A stretch of 48,909 bases of DNA from Ramazzottius varieornatus (taxonomy: Eukaryota > Tardigrada > Eutardigrada > Parachela > Ramazzottiidae). Each line of letters begins with the position of its first letter. Position 1 is the stretch's first letter. The stretch is from contig BDGG01000003.1 in assembly GCA_001949185.1 (NCBI GenBank), forward strand, positions 1 to 48,909, read 5' to 3'. Shown piece after piece: positions 39,453-48,909 of the stretch. A program made the translations under genes and the position numbers. The notes below the pieces were generated by a model, which worked only from the letters and a program-made list of their open reading frames with translations, was not told where the DNA came from and ran no database searches.

Positions 39453-41641
39453 TCAGGCGGATTTAGGGATGGGTAAAACAAGAAGAGGTGAACTAATTTT
39501 CGGGTTTCCTCTATAAACAGCCATGGTCATTTCTTTCAGGTCAAACAAGGCCGTCGCAATAGTACATCCGCCATCTTTCATGCTCGGTGTACGGAAGACC
39601 GGGTAGTCTGCGTCAGTAGTGTCTCCGAGGAACTGTAGGACGTCGTGAGCGGTCTCGGGAACCGGAAGCTGTCTGGCACGATTCTGCCGATGTATGGAGC
39701 TGACAATATTTTCTGGATTCTGCTTGACTTTTATTCTTTCGTACCTACAACGAACCAGGCGAGCTAACTTATAACAGAATAGACGTGTTCAGAAAATGGC
39801 AAAACTTGCTTGTTGAAATGGTAAAGAAATCCGTTTCCTTCCACTGTCGGCTTTTCTGGATCGTAGCGCAGAACTGCGGTTCGGTCGATGATCGTGGAAA
39901 TCTGCTGGTCGAAGCTGCCGAGCAGTTCGTAGTTGCGCATCTTGATGGCATCATTTGGGTCCTTCGTGAAAATTACATTCAAGCTACGGATACAAACCCA
40001 TCACCTGTAGATTCTCCTCATGAACTGGTTAGAATTTTTCGGTATGAATCTGCGTCTCCACGGCAAATCTCTGTGAAGAGCTTGGCAAACAGAACGCACA
40101 AGACTGATCTCTGAAGTGGCGCACTTGCCCAGCCAATAACGGCGGAGACGTGCGCCACTTGAGGTAACGACCTGCACTTTTGTGCTGAGTACAACATCTT
40201 TTTTGGTTTTCTCGATTTTCAGTTCATTATGATGAAGAAGGATCAAATCAGCGATGAAAACGTACCTGCATCCTTGCGAAAGACCAGGTTCCAGGCTGAC
40301 GATCCTCTCGACGTCTTCCGGGTTCTCGGCAGCCATCAAAGCGCGGTTCATCACGTACCTCGCTACAAACAGAAAATGAAATTGATAATGGAGAGTTAAC
40401 TGCATGAAGCACATCACCGTACGGATTTTATCTGTAGGGACCGTTATCGGCGACTCCGAGTTGGCCGTAAAGATAACGCCGGCATGGTTGAAGCTGAAGG
40501 CGTTCCCGGGTAGGACTCCAGGGTACGCGAAGGCCGTGAATTTCTCCACAATTGTCCCGTTCTCGGACAGGATCTCCGCGGAGACCAGGTAGCTGTGAGC
40601 TTTCATATCAGGATCGTTGTCTTCATTATGGCCGACGATTTCCTGCAAATGGATGATGAATGGGAGGGACGGTATTGAATGTGACAGGTAGTAGCCTTCG
40701 TGTGTTGATTTGTTTGCACGAGGGTAAAATTGATCTTACCGCTTCTGTACGATGAACGAACACCGTAGTGCATGCTGGAGTTTCGTAGTGACCTTGTCGC
40801 AAAAGTAAAGCGAGTTCCGACCGAATGTGCATCGCGAAAACCTAAAAACTACTCTGATAAACCCAACTGAATTACATGAAAAGCTAATCCGTTAAGTTGG
40901 ACCGGACCACTTGGCGGACTTAAGGCTAAGAACCCGGGAGAAATTTACGGCATACAGCAAAACCTGCGCAACTCCAGGTTTAGCTATTAATCAATAATCA
41001 AGTCCTACAGTTTACCTGGTCGAAAGGCACGCCGCTCCCTTCCGAAATCCCTCGGATCTCCTCGAAATACTGGGGCAGATGATCTCTCACGACATTCGAG
41101 TATCCGTCGTAGACATGTTGTCCTTTATCCGTCTTGAGGAAAGGCAAGAAAAGCTGGTGTAGTGGCTCAAAGTTTGCGTAGAAAGATTGGATGTGCTCGC
41201 GCATTAACCGCCCCTAAAGAACAGCAATCCGCTCCTCTCAAATCATGATAAAAAGCACGTGGTATTAGAAACTATTTCAAGCGTAGAACGTCACGTGTCC
41301 CGACATACCATTTCAAATCCCACTTGAAAATTTGTTCCACGGACAAAAATCATGGGCAAGGAGTTACTTCCGACTGCGCACTCGTTGTTCCTTGGTATCC
41401 TCGCCATCTTCGGTGGTTCAACGATGTTCTTTGGATGAAAGGGCCGCCACGTCCGGAGTAGAATACGCACAATCGGGTCGGATAAGTTGGGAGCTTTCAG
41501 CAAGGAGTTTTCCTTCAGCGTCATTCGCATTGGGCGCATCTGCAGTGGCTGCAAGGGCACGATGACGCTGCACCATGCGCAGTGCACCAGCGTGCAGATA
41601 ATCAGTGCGCATACCTGTAGCATCACGGACCTTTTCCTCAT
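39453..41641 (-). CDS. secreted tan-like peptidase C45 / acyltransferase-family hydrolase
   Basis: Seven exons: 41309-41641, 41016-41213, 40740-40841, 40423-40642, 40266-40362, 39810-39983, 39453-39744; 471 residues. An N-terminal hydrophobic segment (VMLQVCALIICTLVHCAW) is a likely signal peptide or anchor. RGTNFQVGFEMGRLMREHI opens the core. The predicted nucleophile and autocleavage residue is the Cys of ACTTVFV, followed by GHNEDND, YLVSAEIL, PRYVMNRAL, CSLNVIFTKDP, FLYHFNKYERI, LGDTTDADYPVFR and GCTIATALFDL. This order matches insect Tan, an N-beta-alanyl-dopamine hydrolase of the AAT/C45 (Ntn-hydrolase) family; the substrate here is unknown. The residue before the nucleophile is Ala. 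The last intron is GC-AG (donor GCAAGT at 39809); intron 5 carries a palindromic element. Confidence 0.85.
40114..40160. repeat. palindromic element, AAGTGGCGCAC family, in tan-like intron 5
   Basis: AAGTGGCGCAC (40114-40124) and GTGCGCCACTT (40150-40160) are perfect 11-bp complements with a 25-nt loop. The flank GAGGTAACGACCTG is complementary to the left flank of the 48.1-kb copy. Confidence 0.8.
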
Positions 41642-42115
41642 TCTTCACTTTCTGGCTCCTCGTTCCAGTTCCCGAACCCCAAAATCCCTTCGCTCGGCCT
41701 TTCTGGTTACTCGGACATCCAGCAAACAACTGGGCACCACGACGATAATTACAGTAAAATAACACAGCGGATATGAAGATTCGTGCCGGTTGGACAAGGT
41801 GTATGCAAGCAGGTGGCGCGTGTTTGACCACGTTGTTGAGAACCACAAGCGCGAAAAGTACTCACGAATCACGATCACTTGCAGATTAAATCCATGTATA
41901 AATCACCCGTCCACTCCACAACTTTTACTCAGCCTTATGCATGTTCGTGGTAAACTATACAGAGAAAATAAAACCAAAAATACATTAATGCATTGTTTTA
42001 AGAGCGCGCTTCAAAGTCACCGAGGCGTCCAAAGTCAATCGAAGTTATGTCAATCCACAACAACACTTGAAAAATATCTGTCAGTCACCCATCATCATCT
42101 GTTTCAAGTTCATTG
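41642..42115. other. intergenic region, tan-like 5' flank / SHPK 3' flank
   Basis: 474 bp between two minus-strand genes: the 3' flank of SHPK followed by the likely promoter and 5' UTR of the tan-like gene. Overlapping open frames on both strands show no family similarity. Confidence 0.4.
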
Positions 42116-45077
42116 CTACAACGACAGAGAAACAGCTAGAGCCGCGCCGAACGCCGCGTCTCTTCCCTCTTCTTCCTGGACCACAACCGGCAGCCCGAAG
42201 ACTTTCGTGACGTATCGGCACAACTGCGGGAATTTCTTGAACAACGACCCGGTCAAAACTATCCTGTCAATACTCGACTGTAGTAGAATCTGTGGAGGTA
42301 ACATTACAGCTAGGTTCTCAATCACACCCTTCAAAAATCCTCTCGTAACAAAACCTAGTTTTACGTTCTCTAGACTCAATCCTTCCACGCTCGCGCGAAG
42401 GTTTGAGTCGAATCGTTCAGCGTAAATTGTAGGTCGGATGGTTGGATCGTCAGATGTGGTCCAGTCTTCGCTGTTGGCTGCAGAAATTATCTTGGACCAG
42501 ATGACATCTTCGCTGAAGTCCAGGTCAAACTGTCCGATCCAGTCTAGGAGCGTCTTGACAAAGAACGTCAAGACGTTGCCGCCGTTGAGGGAGGGTGCGA
42601 CAACGAGCTCGCGACCGGAATGGGAAGGCTTACCGCTGGTGGAACTGAAGTAGGAGCGAACGTCACAAGCGGAAGGAATGACGAGGTCAGCGCGGGAACG
42701 TATGAAGGAAATCTGGGAGGAAGTGCTGAAATTTAACACTGCGAAGAAAGGAAAAATTAAGATTAAAAGAAAAGTCGGCAAATAACTTTGCCCAGCTCAT
42801 TTTCCCAAAGTGGTGCACGTCTTCAGTGTTACTGGCTTGAAGTGTGTGCCACTTAGAGAAGCGATCTCATTGTTTTCCCAAGTTATTTTCCCACGCTCTT
42901 AGACAATAACAGCGCAGAAGTGCGCCACTTGACATAACGATATGAGTGAAACGTCATTCCCAACGTCCCGAATCACTAAGCTGAAACTTTTCTGAGCGTA
43001 CCTGCGTCGGTGTCTTTCGCAACGGTGGCGATGAAAGAGGTCTGCAAATCGCCCATTGCTACACTGACTGGAATGGTCTGTCGATCTCGGTTCATCCCGT
43101 GGAAGCTGGATCCTGGTCGGAGAACTCCGAGTATTGTGGTGTTGCAAACGAGGGGAAGAAGACCCACCGGAAACTGGTTTTCTGTCAAACTGCAACGGAC
43201 TGAGTCTGTCATGTTCAAATTACACAAATTAAAAGGTCAGTAAATCAGCTATTTTGAACTTACATTTTGGTGTTCCAAGACCTGCTATGCCGATCGAAAA
43301 ATCCCCAAGACTCAGCATTGTGCGGAGAGATCACTGCGGATTTCGAGTTCGTCAGCAAGCAAGCTATGAAGTCCATAATGGTTCCTGCTTCTGAATAGTA
43401 CTCCAGCACTGCGGGATCATTCTTTTGCAACCAGAAGAGCGAACAGCTTCCGTACCCTGAAAAGGCATAAGTTTTCCAACGAGAGAAGGACTCCAGACGG
43501 CCATTTCATGTCATGTCATATGCCGTCATGTCGTGCCACAGGCCCACAGCCCAGCATTACAATTACATGGTCACACTAACATTACAGAAATCCGGGTAGG
43601 ACTTAACTTAGCAGTCCTTATAGCCTTCAAGAAATCTTCCCGTACATCCCACTGACGTCCTAGAGGAAGCTTTCGATTACTTGGGCCTTCGACATGCTAC
43701 ATGACTGGGCTGCCTGGGCGGGTGGGCCGCAGACCCTGCTCAAAAGAGAAGCTTCCCGAATACTGTATGAAAATTGGATTTGCGGTAAAATCATAAACCG
43801 ATTTTTGATGTGTTAAGTCGCGTGGTTTGATACAGTTGGTATCAGGTCAATAAACCACGTGTTGCGCTTTGATATGCGCCACTGTAATGGGAATTTTTGG
43901 TTTACAGGGCGTTTCCAGAGTGGATGACTATGCTGGATAAAAACAGGGTTCGTAGCCGCCGTGTTGCTTACATGGAGGAACCAAAGCCTGAAGAGCTGTG
44001 TGATGACAAAAGCTGTGAACATACAAGGTGGTCAAAGTAGGTCGTGTTGGAAGCAGCAGAAAATCATATTCGTCATTTCGTTATCGTTGGCATGGTCCAG
44101 AGGCGGCTGGAGGTATCAAGAAGGTACGCAATTTGGCCCTTTTTCTACGAAGATGCTTGTCAGGTCCGTGCTCGGCACAACCTTGACTGATAATCCATAA
44201 AAATTTCGTGGAAAAAGGGCCAAATTGCGGACCTTTTTAATACATCCAGCCGCCTCTAGGTCATGGTCCATTTCGGATATGGTAATCGACCCTTGGAAGT
44301 ACATGATGAATTGAGGAAGGTGACGTACGTTAGGTAACGCTTCGGGATTACTGAACACTGGCGCTAGCTGACTAGTGGGCAGCAGTGGCAAAAGCAGTTC
44401 TTGTTTGGAATCGATTAATATGATGGACTGCACGGTCATAATGCTCTTTACCCTAATGTCGATTTTTCATCGAAAGGACAAGCCGCGGGTTGCCAATTGT
44501 CATAAGCTTTCATCCATTTGATAAACTACTTACGTAGGCTCACGTGATGAAGACCCACCTGTTGCTAGCACTTGATCTGGTTGCGGCTTCGGTAGTGTTT
44601 CCAGGAAGTCCTTCGTGCAGCGCTGATCCTGCCAGGTGATCAGGTTCGAAAATTCGCAGATGTCCGAAAGAGCGGTGAATTTCGTCAGAGTGACATTGGA
44701 CCAGGCTGCTTTCCGCTTCCACAGCATCACCCCATGCTGTTGTCCGCAAATTCCGACCGCCTAAAAATGGAATTATTCTTGTGTGAATGCAAGCTAGCGG
44801 AACAGAAAAGTTTCCTTCGTCTACTTACGATAACGTTGGATAAAGTGTGAGGTCCAATTTCTGCTAGTAGGATGTTCAGAGCAGTCCATATTTTCTCAAC
44901 ATATTGCTCGCTGAAGCCGGGTGGTAGGTTTGGGACATCCGCGAAGGTTTTCTGGGAGTAGGATTGATTCGTCGCCACTCGCTTTGTTACCGCGTCGATA
45001 ACGGAAACTTTAACGGTGGTTGTGCCCAGATCGATGCCTAAAATCACTCCATGCTTCCGGTTCTGGCCACCTTTCAT
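42116..45077 (-). CDS. SHPK: sedoheptulokinase (FGGY kinase)
   Basis: Five exons: 44829-45077, 44559-44760, 43264-43456, 43002-43189, 42116-42738; about 484 residues (human 478). FGGY-kinase fold: the N-terminal phosphate-binding ILGIDLGTTTVKV, GICGQQHGVMLW, LITWQDQRC, NAESWGFFD, VSVAMGDLQTSF, VAPSLNGGNVL and a C-terminal GRDAAFGAALA. SHPK phosphorylates sedoheptulose to sedoheptulose-7-phosphate, feeding the pentose phosphate pathway in the cytosol. The order of these motifs and the length favour SHPK over glycerol or xylulose kinases. The start ATG at 45077 follows a probable 5' UTR intron (acceptor near 45114). Exon 4 was placed using acceptor TTGCAG at 43190 because it restores the LTENQFPVGLLP alignment. 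The 1.1-kb intron 2 contains a long foldback repeat and intron 4 contains palindromic elements. Confidence 0.93.
42808..42930. repeat. palindromic element plus half copy, AAGTGGCGCAC family, in SHPK intron 4
   Basis: AAGTGGTGCAC (42808-42818) pairs with GTGTGCCACTT (42844-42854), the stem continuing inward through CTTCA/TGAAG. A lone right half, GTGCGCCACTTGACATAACGAT, begins at 42920. The flank GAAGCGATCTCATTG fits the family flank. Confidence 0.75.
44092..44263. repeat. foldback (MITE-like) element in SHPK intron 2
   Basis: The left arm (about 44092-44150) and right arm (about 44203-44263) are near-perfect inverse complements of about 60 bp. They include CGCAATTTGGCCCTTTTTC and its complement GAAAAAGGGCCAAATTGCG, plus GAGGCGGCTGGA and TCCAGCCGCCTC at the outer ends. 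The loop is about 52 nt. No coding capacity; it is unlike the AAGTGGCGCAC family in sequence. Confidence 0.85.
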
Positions 45078-45605
45078 CTCCGCCGACTCGAGCAACACAG
45101 GGACAGCTTCCACCTGAAGAAATGAGAAAGTTGCACACTGCGGGATAACCTAGCGCGAAAAAGTGTCTCATACCTATGGAGGCAACGAGACTTTTGTGAG
45201 TTGCATCTACGGAAGCGATGGAGTGAGCCACGCGGACTGTGAACTGTGCGAAGATAAGAACCGGAATTTGGTCTATAAACCCAGTAAAAACGATAACGAG
45301 TCATAACGACATCCCGATATAGTCTGCCGGCTGTAGTACTAACAAGAATGCGCCGCTGAACAGCACGACCACCAGGTGGCGCATCGGTCGCAGAAGGAAA
45401 CGAGCTACGCTGCGCCGCTTGATCGAGGTGTGAACTCACCTGGTGTGAACAGCTGTCACACTGACAGACTTCCGACCGGAGATGAATTATCAACCAGCTT
45501 TCGTTTCGTGCTCGCCGGTCGTTACGATCTGATTTCATATGCAACGATCAATTTCTCACGTACGGTTTATCGCTTTATAGGTTACGGCACTCTGGTTGCG
45601 GGAAG
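45078..45605. promoter_or_regulatory. divergent region with SHPK 5' UTR and C2orf69 promoter
   Basis: 528 bp between divergent starts. A GT-AG pair (donor near 45171, acceptor near 45114) suggests a 5' UTR intron of SHPK. Long open frames here (for example 45074-45544, -) do not splice in frame to SHPK and are not called. Confidence 0.4.
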
Positions 45606-46451
45606 ATGGCTCCTCGCGTAGTTCGAGCCGTCGGAGGCTACGGTAATCGAAGGAACGACGTGGTGATCAGCGACAACTTCGCCACTGCTTCTTCGCCGCG
45701 CACCGTCGTTTACTTCGGCGGAGACATCCAGGATCTCGACGAAGTGATGCAGCAACAACCAGAGTGTCACCCTTTCTTGTTCTGGAGTTTGGAAAACACG
45801 GTGGAAATTGTACAGGAGTCTTTCCCTAACAGCCGTATCGTCGCAGTCCGACCTTCGAGAAAACAAGACGTCCTGTACAGCTGCTTTGACAATTTCGTAC
45901 TATCCTCACCTCAAATTTCTCCCTCTGCCTACAGCCCCAATTTCCATGCTCTCCAACACCTAGATCTCATTTTGTCGAATCTAAAACAAAGATTGGGAAT
46001 AGAAGGACTGGAGGAAAGAGACGAAGAGATTATTCTGATCGGATTCAGCAAAGGCTGTGTGGTCCTCAATCAACTGGTGCATGACATCACCGCGCAGTGT
46101 GCGGTGATGCATGGAGCATGCGCACCAAGCGAGGACAGGGATGGGCCACGCTTGCTGCGCACCATGCGCGAGATGCACTGGGTGGACTGTGGTCATTGGG
46201 GTCCAGTGGAGTTTTACGTCGCAGACCCTAACCTCCTGACGTCACTGCGGGATCTCCGTATTGAAGTCCATGTCGTCACTTCACCGTACCAAACGAAGAA
46301 TCCAGCTCGCCCTGACTATCTTCCCCAACTACAGAGATTCTGTGATGTTTGTAAAGAGCTGGGAGTCCTTAAAAGCCACCAGCACTTATTCGAACACGAT
46401 AAAATCAGCATAGAGCGACATTTTCAAACGTTAAAAGAGATAAAACAATGA
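45606..46451 (+). CDS. C2orf69: C2orf69 homologue, intronless
   Basis: One uninterrupted exon of 281 residues. It has the family pattern: RNDVVI, VVYFGGDIQDLDEVM, FWSLENTVEIV, FPNSRIVAVRPSR, a YSCFDNFV stretch, the esterase-like elbow LIGFSKGCVVLNQL, MHWVDCGHWG and VTSPYQTKNPAR. Human C2orf69 is a mitochondrial-associated protein with an alpha/beta-hydrolase-like fold, and its loss causes a mitochondrial disease; the biochemical reaction is unknown. The Ser of GFSKG is the candidate nucleophile. The first residues (MAPRVVRAVGGYGNRR) are basic and may target mitochondria. The stop is 53 bp from the stop of the convergent catalase-like gene. Confidence 0.9.
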   Translation: MAPRVVRAVGGYGNRRNDVVISDNFATASSPRTVVYFGGDIQDLDEVMQQQPECHPFLFWSLENTVEIVQESFPNSRIVAVRPSRKQDVLYSCFDNFVLSSPQISPSAYSPNFHALQHLDLILSNLKQRLGIEGLEERDEEIILIGFSKGCVVLNQLVHDITAQCAVMHGACAPSEDRDGPRLLRTMREMHWVDCGHWGPVEFYVADPNLLTSLRDLRIEVHVVTSPYQTKNPARPDYLPQLQRFCDVCKELGVLKSHQHLFEHDKISIERHFQTLKEIKQ

Positions 46452-46504
46452 AAAAAGCCGCCAAGTTTCCGTCTGTTATCGGTAAGTCGTCAAACTTTTC
46501 TCGT

Positions 46505-47524
46505 CTAGATTTTCAAATCCAGCTTTACATCAAAGTTAAAACCGTGGTTCATCTTGTCATGGAAAGGTGGGACCCAACGTCTGGCAGCATGGCGGAAGAA
46601 CAGTTGTTCATCGCAGTACTGCGATGCCACGAAAGCACTCTGCGTCCAGATTTCCCCAATCTTCTCCACGGGTGTACCCAACGCTCGTTGAGCGCCGATC
46701 GTGTACAGCAAAGTTCCAGCCGGCACTTGATTAATGATATCCACCCTGAAATCGTTGATGCTTTTGGGATCTCCAGCTTTGGTCAGATCAGGATTCGGTA
46801 CGATGACCACGCGTAGGGGCGCAATAACGGCGCCATCAATTTCGACGCCCGCCGAGTCCACACCAGCTTGCTCGTACATTCCCATGTTCAGGACACTTTC
46901 AGGCCTGTCGTTAGGCCCACCAGGCAACGTCTGAAGTGCTTGCATCATCACAGTTCCTATGCCAGTATTGGGAGCATAAATCATGTTACTCAGAGGTCCC
47001 AGGAAGTAGTTGTGATTGGGGTGTTGATCCGGAAGTGGACCGGCAATACTGTTAAAGTGAAAGTTCTGGGAGGGACCGAGGTCCAGCAAGATTTTCATGG
47101 CCAGCTGTGGGGCGAACGAGTCAGCAGCCAGGTGTTGTAACGATAGTCTGACCAGGCCGATTCCTCCGCTCTTGAACAAACCCGTGTAGCCGGTAGAAGA
47201 GTTGGCATATGCCACGAACTCCACCATGGCACAGACGCCGTAGGGGTTGAAGAGGCGGTAGCGGCCTGCAGGCATCTCATCACCCATATTCAGGAAGACT
47301 GGCGGGTAGTAGCTGGCATTGAACAACTGTTTCGGGTCGACGCTGGGATTTTGTGGAAACTTGGACGGAAGTGAGTCCAAACTGTACGTGGAAGCGGCTA
47401 TCAGCGACCAGAGCGTCGCTTGCTTGTCGGCACCCAGCAAAGTGTCATAGGAGGCATCCAACGCAGCGGAAACCAAGCAGCCAGAAACTATCCAGAATAC
47501 CACAAACCCGAAATTCCCAGCCAT
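46505..47524 (-). CDS. secreted catalase-like domain protein, intronless
   Basis: A single exon of 339 residues starting with a signal peptide (FGFVVFWIVSGCLVSAALDA). Conserved-looking blocks are MPAGRYRLFNPYGVCAMVEF, GYTGLFKSGGIGLVRLSLQ, AMKILLDLGPSQNFHF, NYFLGPLSNMIYAP and RVVIVPNPDL. The pattern of tGlF..G..GlvRlS followed by K.L.DG.pS.N resembles the catalase-like haem-domain superfamily, for example y4iL-like proteins, rather than true catalases. The position where I would expect the distal haem His is Asn (RLFNPYG), so peroxide breakdown is doubtful; this rests on family memory. Two N-glycosylation sequons (FNASY, ANSST) fit secretion. It is intronless in an intron-rich neighbourhood. 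Confidence 0.7.
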   Translation of the reverse strand: MAGNFGFVVFWIVSGCLVSAALDASYDTLLGADKQATLWSLIAASTYSLDSLPSKFPQNPSVDPKQLFNASYYPPVFLNMGDEMPAGRYRLFNPYGVCAMVEFVAYANSSTGYTGLFKSGGIGLVRLSLQHLAADSFAPQLAMKILLDLGPSQNFHFNSIAGPLPDQHPNHNYFLGPLSNMIYAPNTGIGTVMMQALQTLPGGPNDRPESVLNMGMYEQAGVDSAGVEIDGAVIAPLRVVIVPNPDLTKAGDPKSINDFRVDIINQVPAGTLLYTIGAQRALGTPVEKIGEIWTQSAFVASQYCDEQLFFRHAARRWVPPFHDKMNHGFNFDVKLDLKI

Positions 47525-47804
47525 TCTTCAATATGATTAAATTACGAATCGGGGGTTATTCGCGCAAAGATGGAGTCTATTCTTCATACCGGTACATTGC
47601 TGGGTGGCGTAACGAACAGTTCGAAGTCAGAATATATGGAGCAAAACTACTCCAGGTTTACAGCTCTACTAATAGATTCTGTAGCAACAAGTTTCAACAA
47701 CTATCCAAAGTCACCCATCCGCTGAACTCCAAACTATCAAGACCTGGCATCTCAAGAGTATGTTCGATAACAAAACAAAAGTTGAAGGTCACAGAAAGTC
47801 AGCC

Positions 47805-48909
47805 TCAAACGCCAAAGACTTTCTTGGCCAAAGCAGGCGGAAGTTGGTTTCGGATCATAGCTGGAGTTTGGATCACGTTGATGAGTTCTCCATCCGTTGA
47901 CAGCACACAACTCACCACATTCTGAAGAAAACAGAAGACCAAGATTGCCGAAACGAAACAGAAATCTCCCGGAATAGAAGCACTTCCTCTTCAGTCTGAA
48001 ACCACAATCAGGGACGTGGGCAAATCACATCCTCCAAACGAGCCAGGTCGTTACGTCAAGTGGCGCATATTTTCGAAAATTTTGGCCGAATATGTGCGCC
48101 ACTTGGAAAACGATCTGGCTCATTAATTGTGATTTGCCCACGTCCCATCTTATTTCCTGCAATTTTCTACCTCGTCGTAGTTCAGTTCCTTCTTGACTTT
48201 CCACATCTTTCCTTCCTTGACCAGAAGCACTCCAGCTTTCCAGTTATGCAGGACAGCCAAGTCTTCATGAACCGAACAGTTCGTGAAAGCCACCACTTCC
48301 TTCACTGCCTCTTCGCTTCCTCCTTCCATCACTATCCTCTGATATGACAGTGTATGAAGGTTGAAAGTCACCACGGTACCATCAGCATAAGCCAGTAGAA
48401 GATCTGCTTGTTTGTGAGTGCTGAGAGCCAGCGCTGTCACGATGGAGGTCGACTGTGAAGGCAGGATTGTTCTGTAGGAAGTCCTTCTCTGCTGCGCGCT
48501 TTCTTCGTCGTCGTCTTGGGCCATCACTACATCGCCCGAAGACTTCTCCAAATCGAAAACTTCAACCTTGTTTTTGGAAGTGACGATGGCGACAAAACGA
48601 CCGTTGGAAGAAAGCAGCCGGACCTTTTCATCTGAAAAACACAAATTCATGCAGTAACAGCGTTCAGTCAGCCAATCGATAGCGAATACACAAGAAAAAC
48701 TCACCCGGAAATAACGAGCAAATGTTCCTCTTGTCAACTACTGAAGCTGAATGTTCGCCGCTCGCTATCCACTTGAGCTTACAGTGGAAAACTTCGCTAG
48801 AATCAGCTACTACCAGTCTGCCCTCTTCGGAGAAGGTTAGGCTATCAACCGGAAGTGCGAAGATGTCGGTGGATTTCGAAGCCGGCACCAAATCGATGTC
48901 GACTTTGTC
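47805..48909 (-). CDS. UTP4: UTP4 / cirhin, 3' part (truncated by window edge)
   Basis: Three exons are visible: 48705-48909 (continues beyond the window), 48171-48631 and 47805-47921, in frame across GT-AG junctions. Visible residues form WD40-type beta strands (VDSLTFSEEGRLVVADSSE, NGRFVAIVTSKNKVEVFDL, LALSTHKQADLLLAYADG). The last exon ends NQLPPALAKKVFGV, matching the QLPPPIKKKKFGT end of vertebrate UTP4, which settles the identity. UTP4 belongs to the t-UTP subcomplex of the small-subunit processome and supports pre-rRNA transcription and processing in the nucleolus. The tempting stop at 48150 is avoided by splicing at 48170. The last intron (47922-48170) is largely filled by a palindrome. 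Confidence 0.85.
48011..48146. repeat. 136-bp long palindrome, AAGTGGCGCAC family, in UTP4 last intron
   Basis: The outer arms GGGACGTGGGCAAATCAC (48011-48028) and its perfect complement (48129-48146) flank a second inverted repeat: GAGCCAG at 48040 with CTGGCTC at 48115-48121, and AAGTGGCGCAT (48058-48068) with GTGCGCCACTT (48094-48104). The loop is AT-rich. It is the longest and best preserved copy and gives the probable full extent of the element. Confidence 0.85.

Noticed and set aside
40001-40648. Continuous 215-codon minus-strand frame through tan-like introns 4 and 5
   Set aside because: It runs through two good GT-AG introns and a palindromic repeat. Splicing at 40266 to 39983 gives CSLNVIFTKDP, which aligns with Tan far better than the read-through.
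45074-45544. 156-codon minus-strand ORF upstream of SHPK
   Set aside because: It does not join the SHPK frame and resembles no family; it spans a likely 5' UTR intron.
48150-48170. Stop codon at 48150 as the end of the UTP4-like gene
   Set aside because: A donor at 48170 joins in phase to an exon at 47921 that encodes the conserved UTP4 C-terminus.

Overview
The window is eukaryotic and almost certainly from an invertebrate animal with a compact, intron-rich nuclear genome. Sixteen protein genes can be followed exon by exon, with many GT-AG introns of about 50-300 bp. Neighbours are often head-to-head or tail-to-tail and separated by only tens to hundreds of bases. Nearly all genes have clear animal orthologues. 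A TBX20-type T-box factor, a FAM187-type Ig receptor and a tan-like C45 hydrolase point to a bilaterian; I cannot name the phylum. There are no operons, CRISPR arrays or prokaryotic features.

Layout. 1-1.1 kb: no convincing gene. 1.1-4.6 kb (-): ZC3H18, an RNA-surveillance adaptor. 5.4-8.2 kb (+): CTNNBL1, a spliceosome-associated ARM protein, head-to-head with ZC3H18. 8.3-9.0 kb (-): a small Sel1-repeat membrane protein. 9.7-15.4 kb (+): a complete trifunctional C1-tetrahydrofolate synthase (MTHFD1). 15.7-16.6 kb (-): a C18orf21-like zinc-ribbon protein. 17.7-19.4 kb (+): an ABHD4-type hydrolase. 19.8 kb (-): tRNA-Val(CAC). 20.4-22.4 kb (-): dynactin p62 (DCTN4). 22.8-25.1 kb (+): GPI transamidase subunit PIGU. 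25.5-28.1 kb (+): a FAM187A-like two-Ig membrane protein. 28.2-36.8 kb: a large imperfect inverted duplication whose spacer and right arm hold the TBX20-like gene (-). 37.9-39.2 kb (+): translin. 39.5-41.6 kb (-): a secreted tan-like peptidase C45 hydrolase. 42.1-45.1 kb (-): sedoheptulokinase (SHPK). 45.6-46.5 kb (+): an intronless C2orf69 homologue. 46.5-47.5 kb (-): an intronless secreted catalase-like protein. 47.8-48.9 kb (-): the 3' part of UTP4 (cirhin), cut by the window edge.

The genes are mostly housekeeping (RNA processing, rRNA maturation, one-carbon and pentose metabolism, GPI anchoring, dynein transport) and do not form one pathway. The most unusual content is non-coding. First, a family of palindromic elements with a core AAGTGGCGCAC...GTGCGCCACTT occurs at about eight to ten sites, all intronic or intergenic. 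Second, the 10-mer GTATGCAGGT or its complement occurs seven times, all in introns. Third, the inverted duplication around TBX20 has arms that are mosaic in identity: a tract of more than 300 bp looks identical by eye between arms, flanked by diverged sequence, and the TBX20 promoter and first two exons are present in only one arm.
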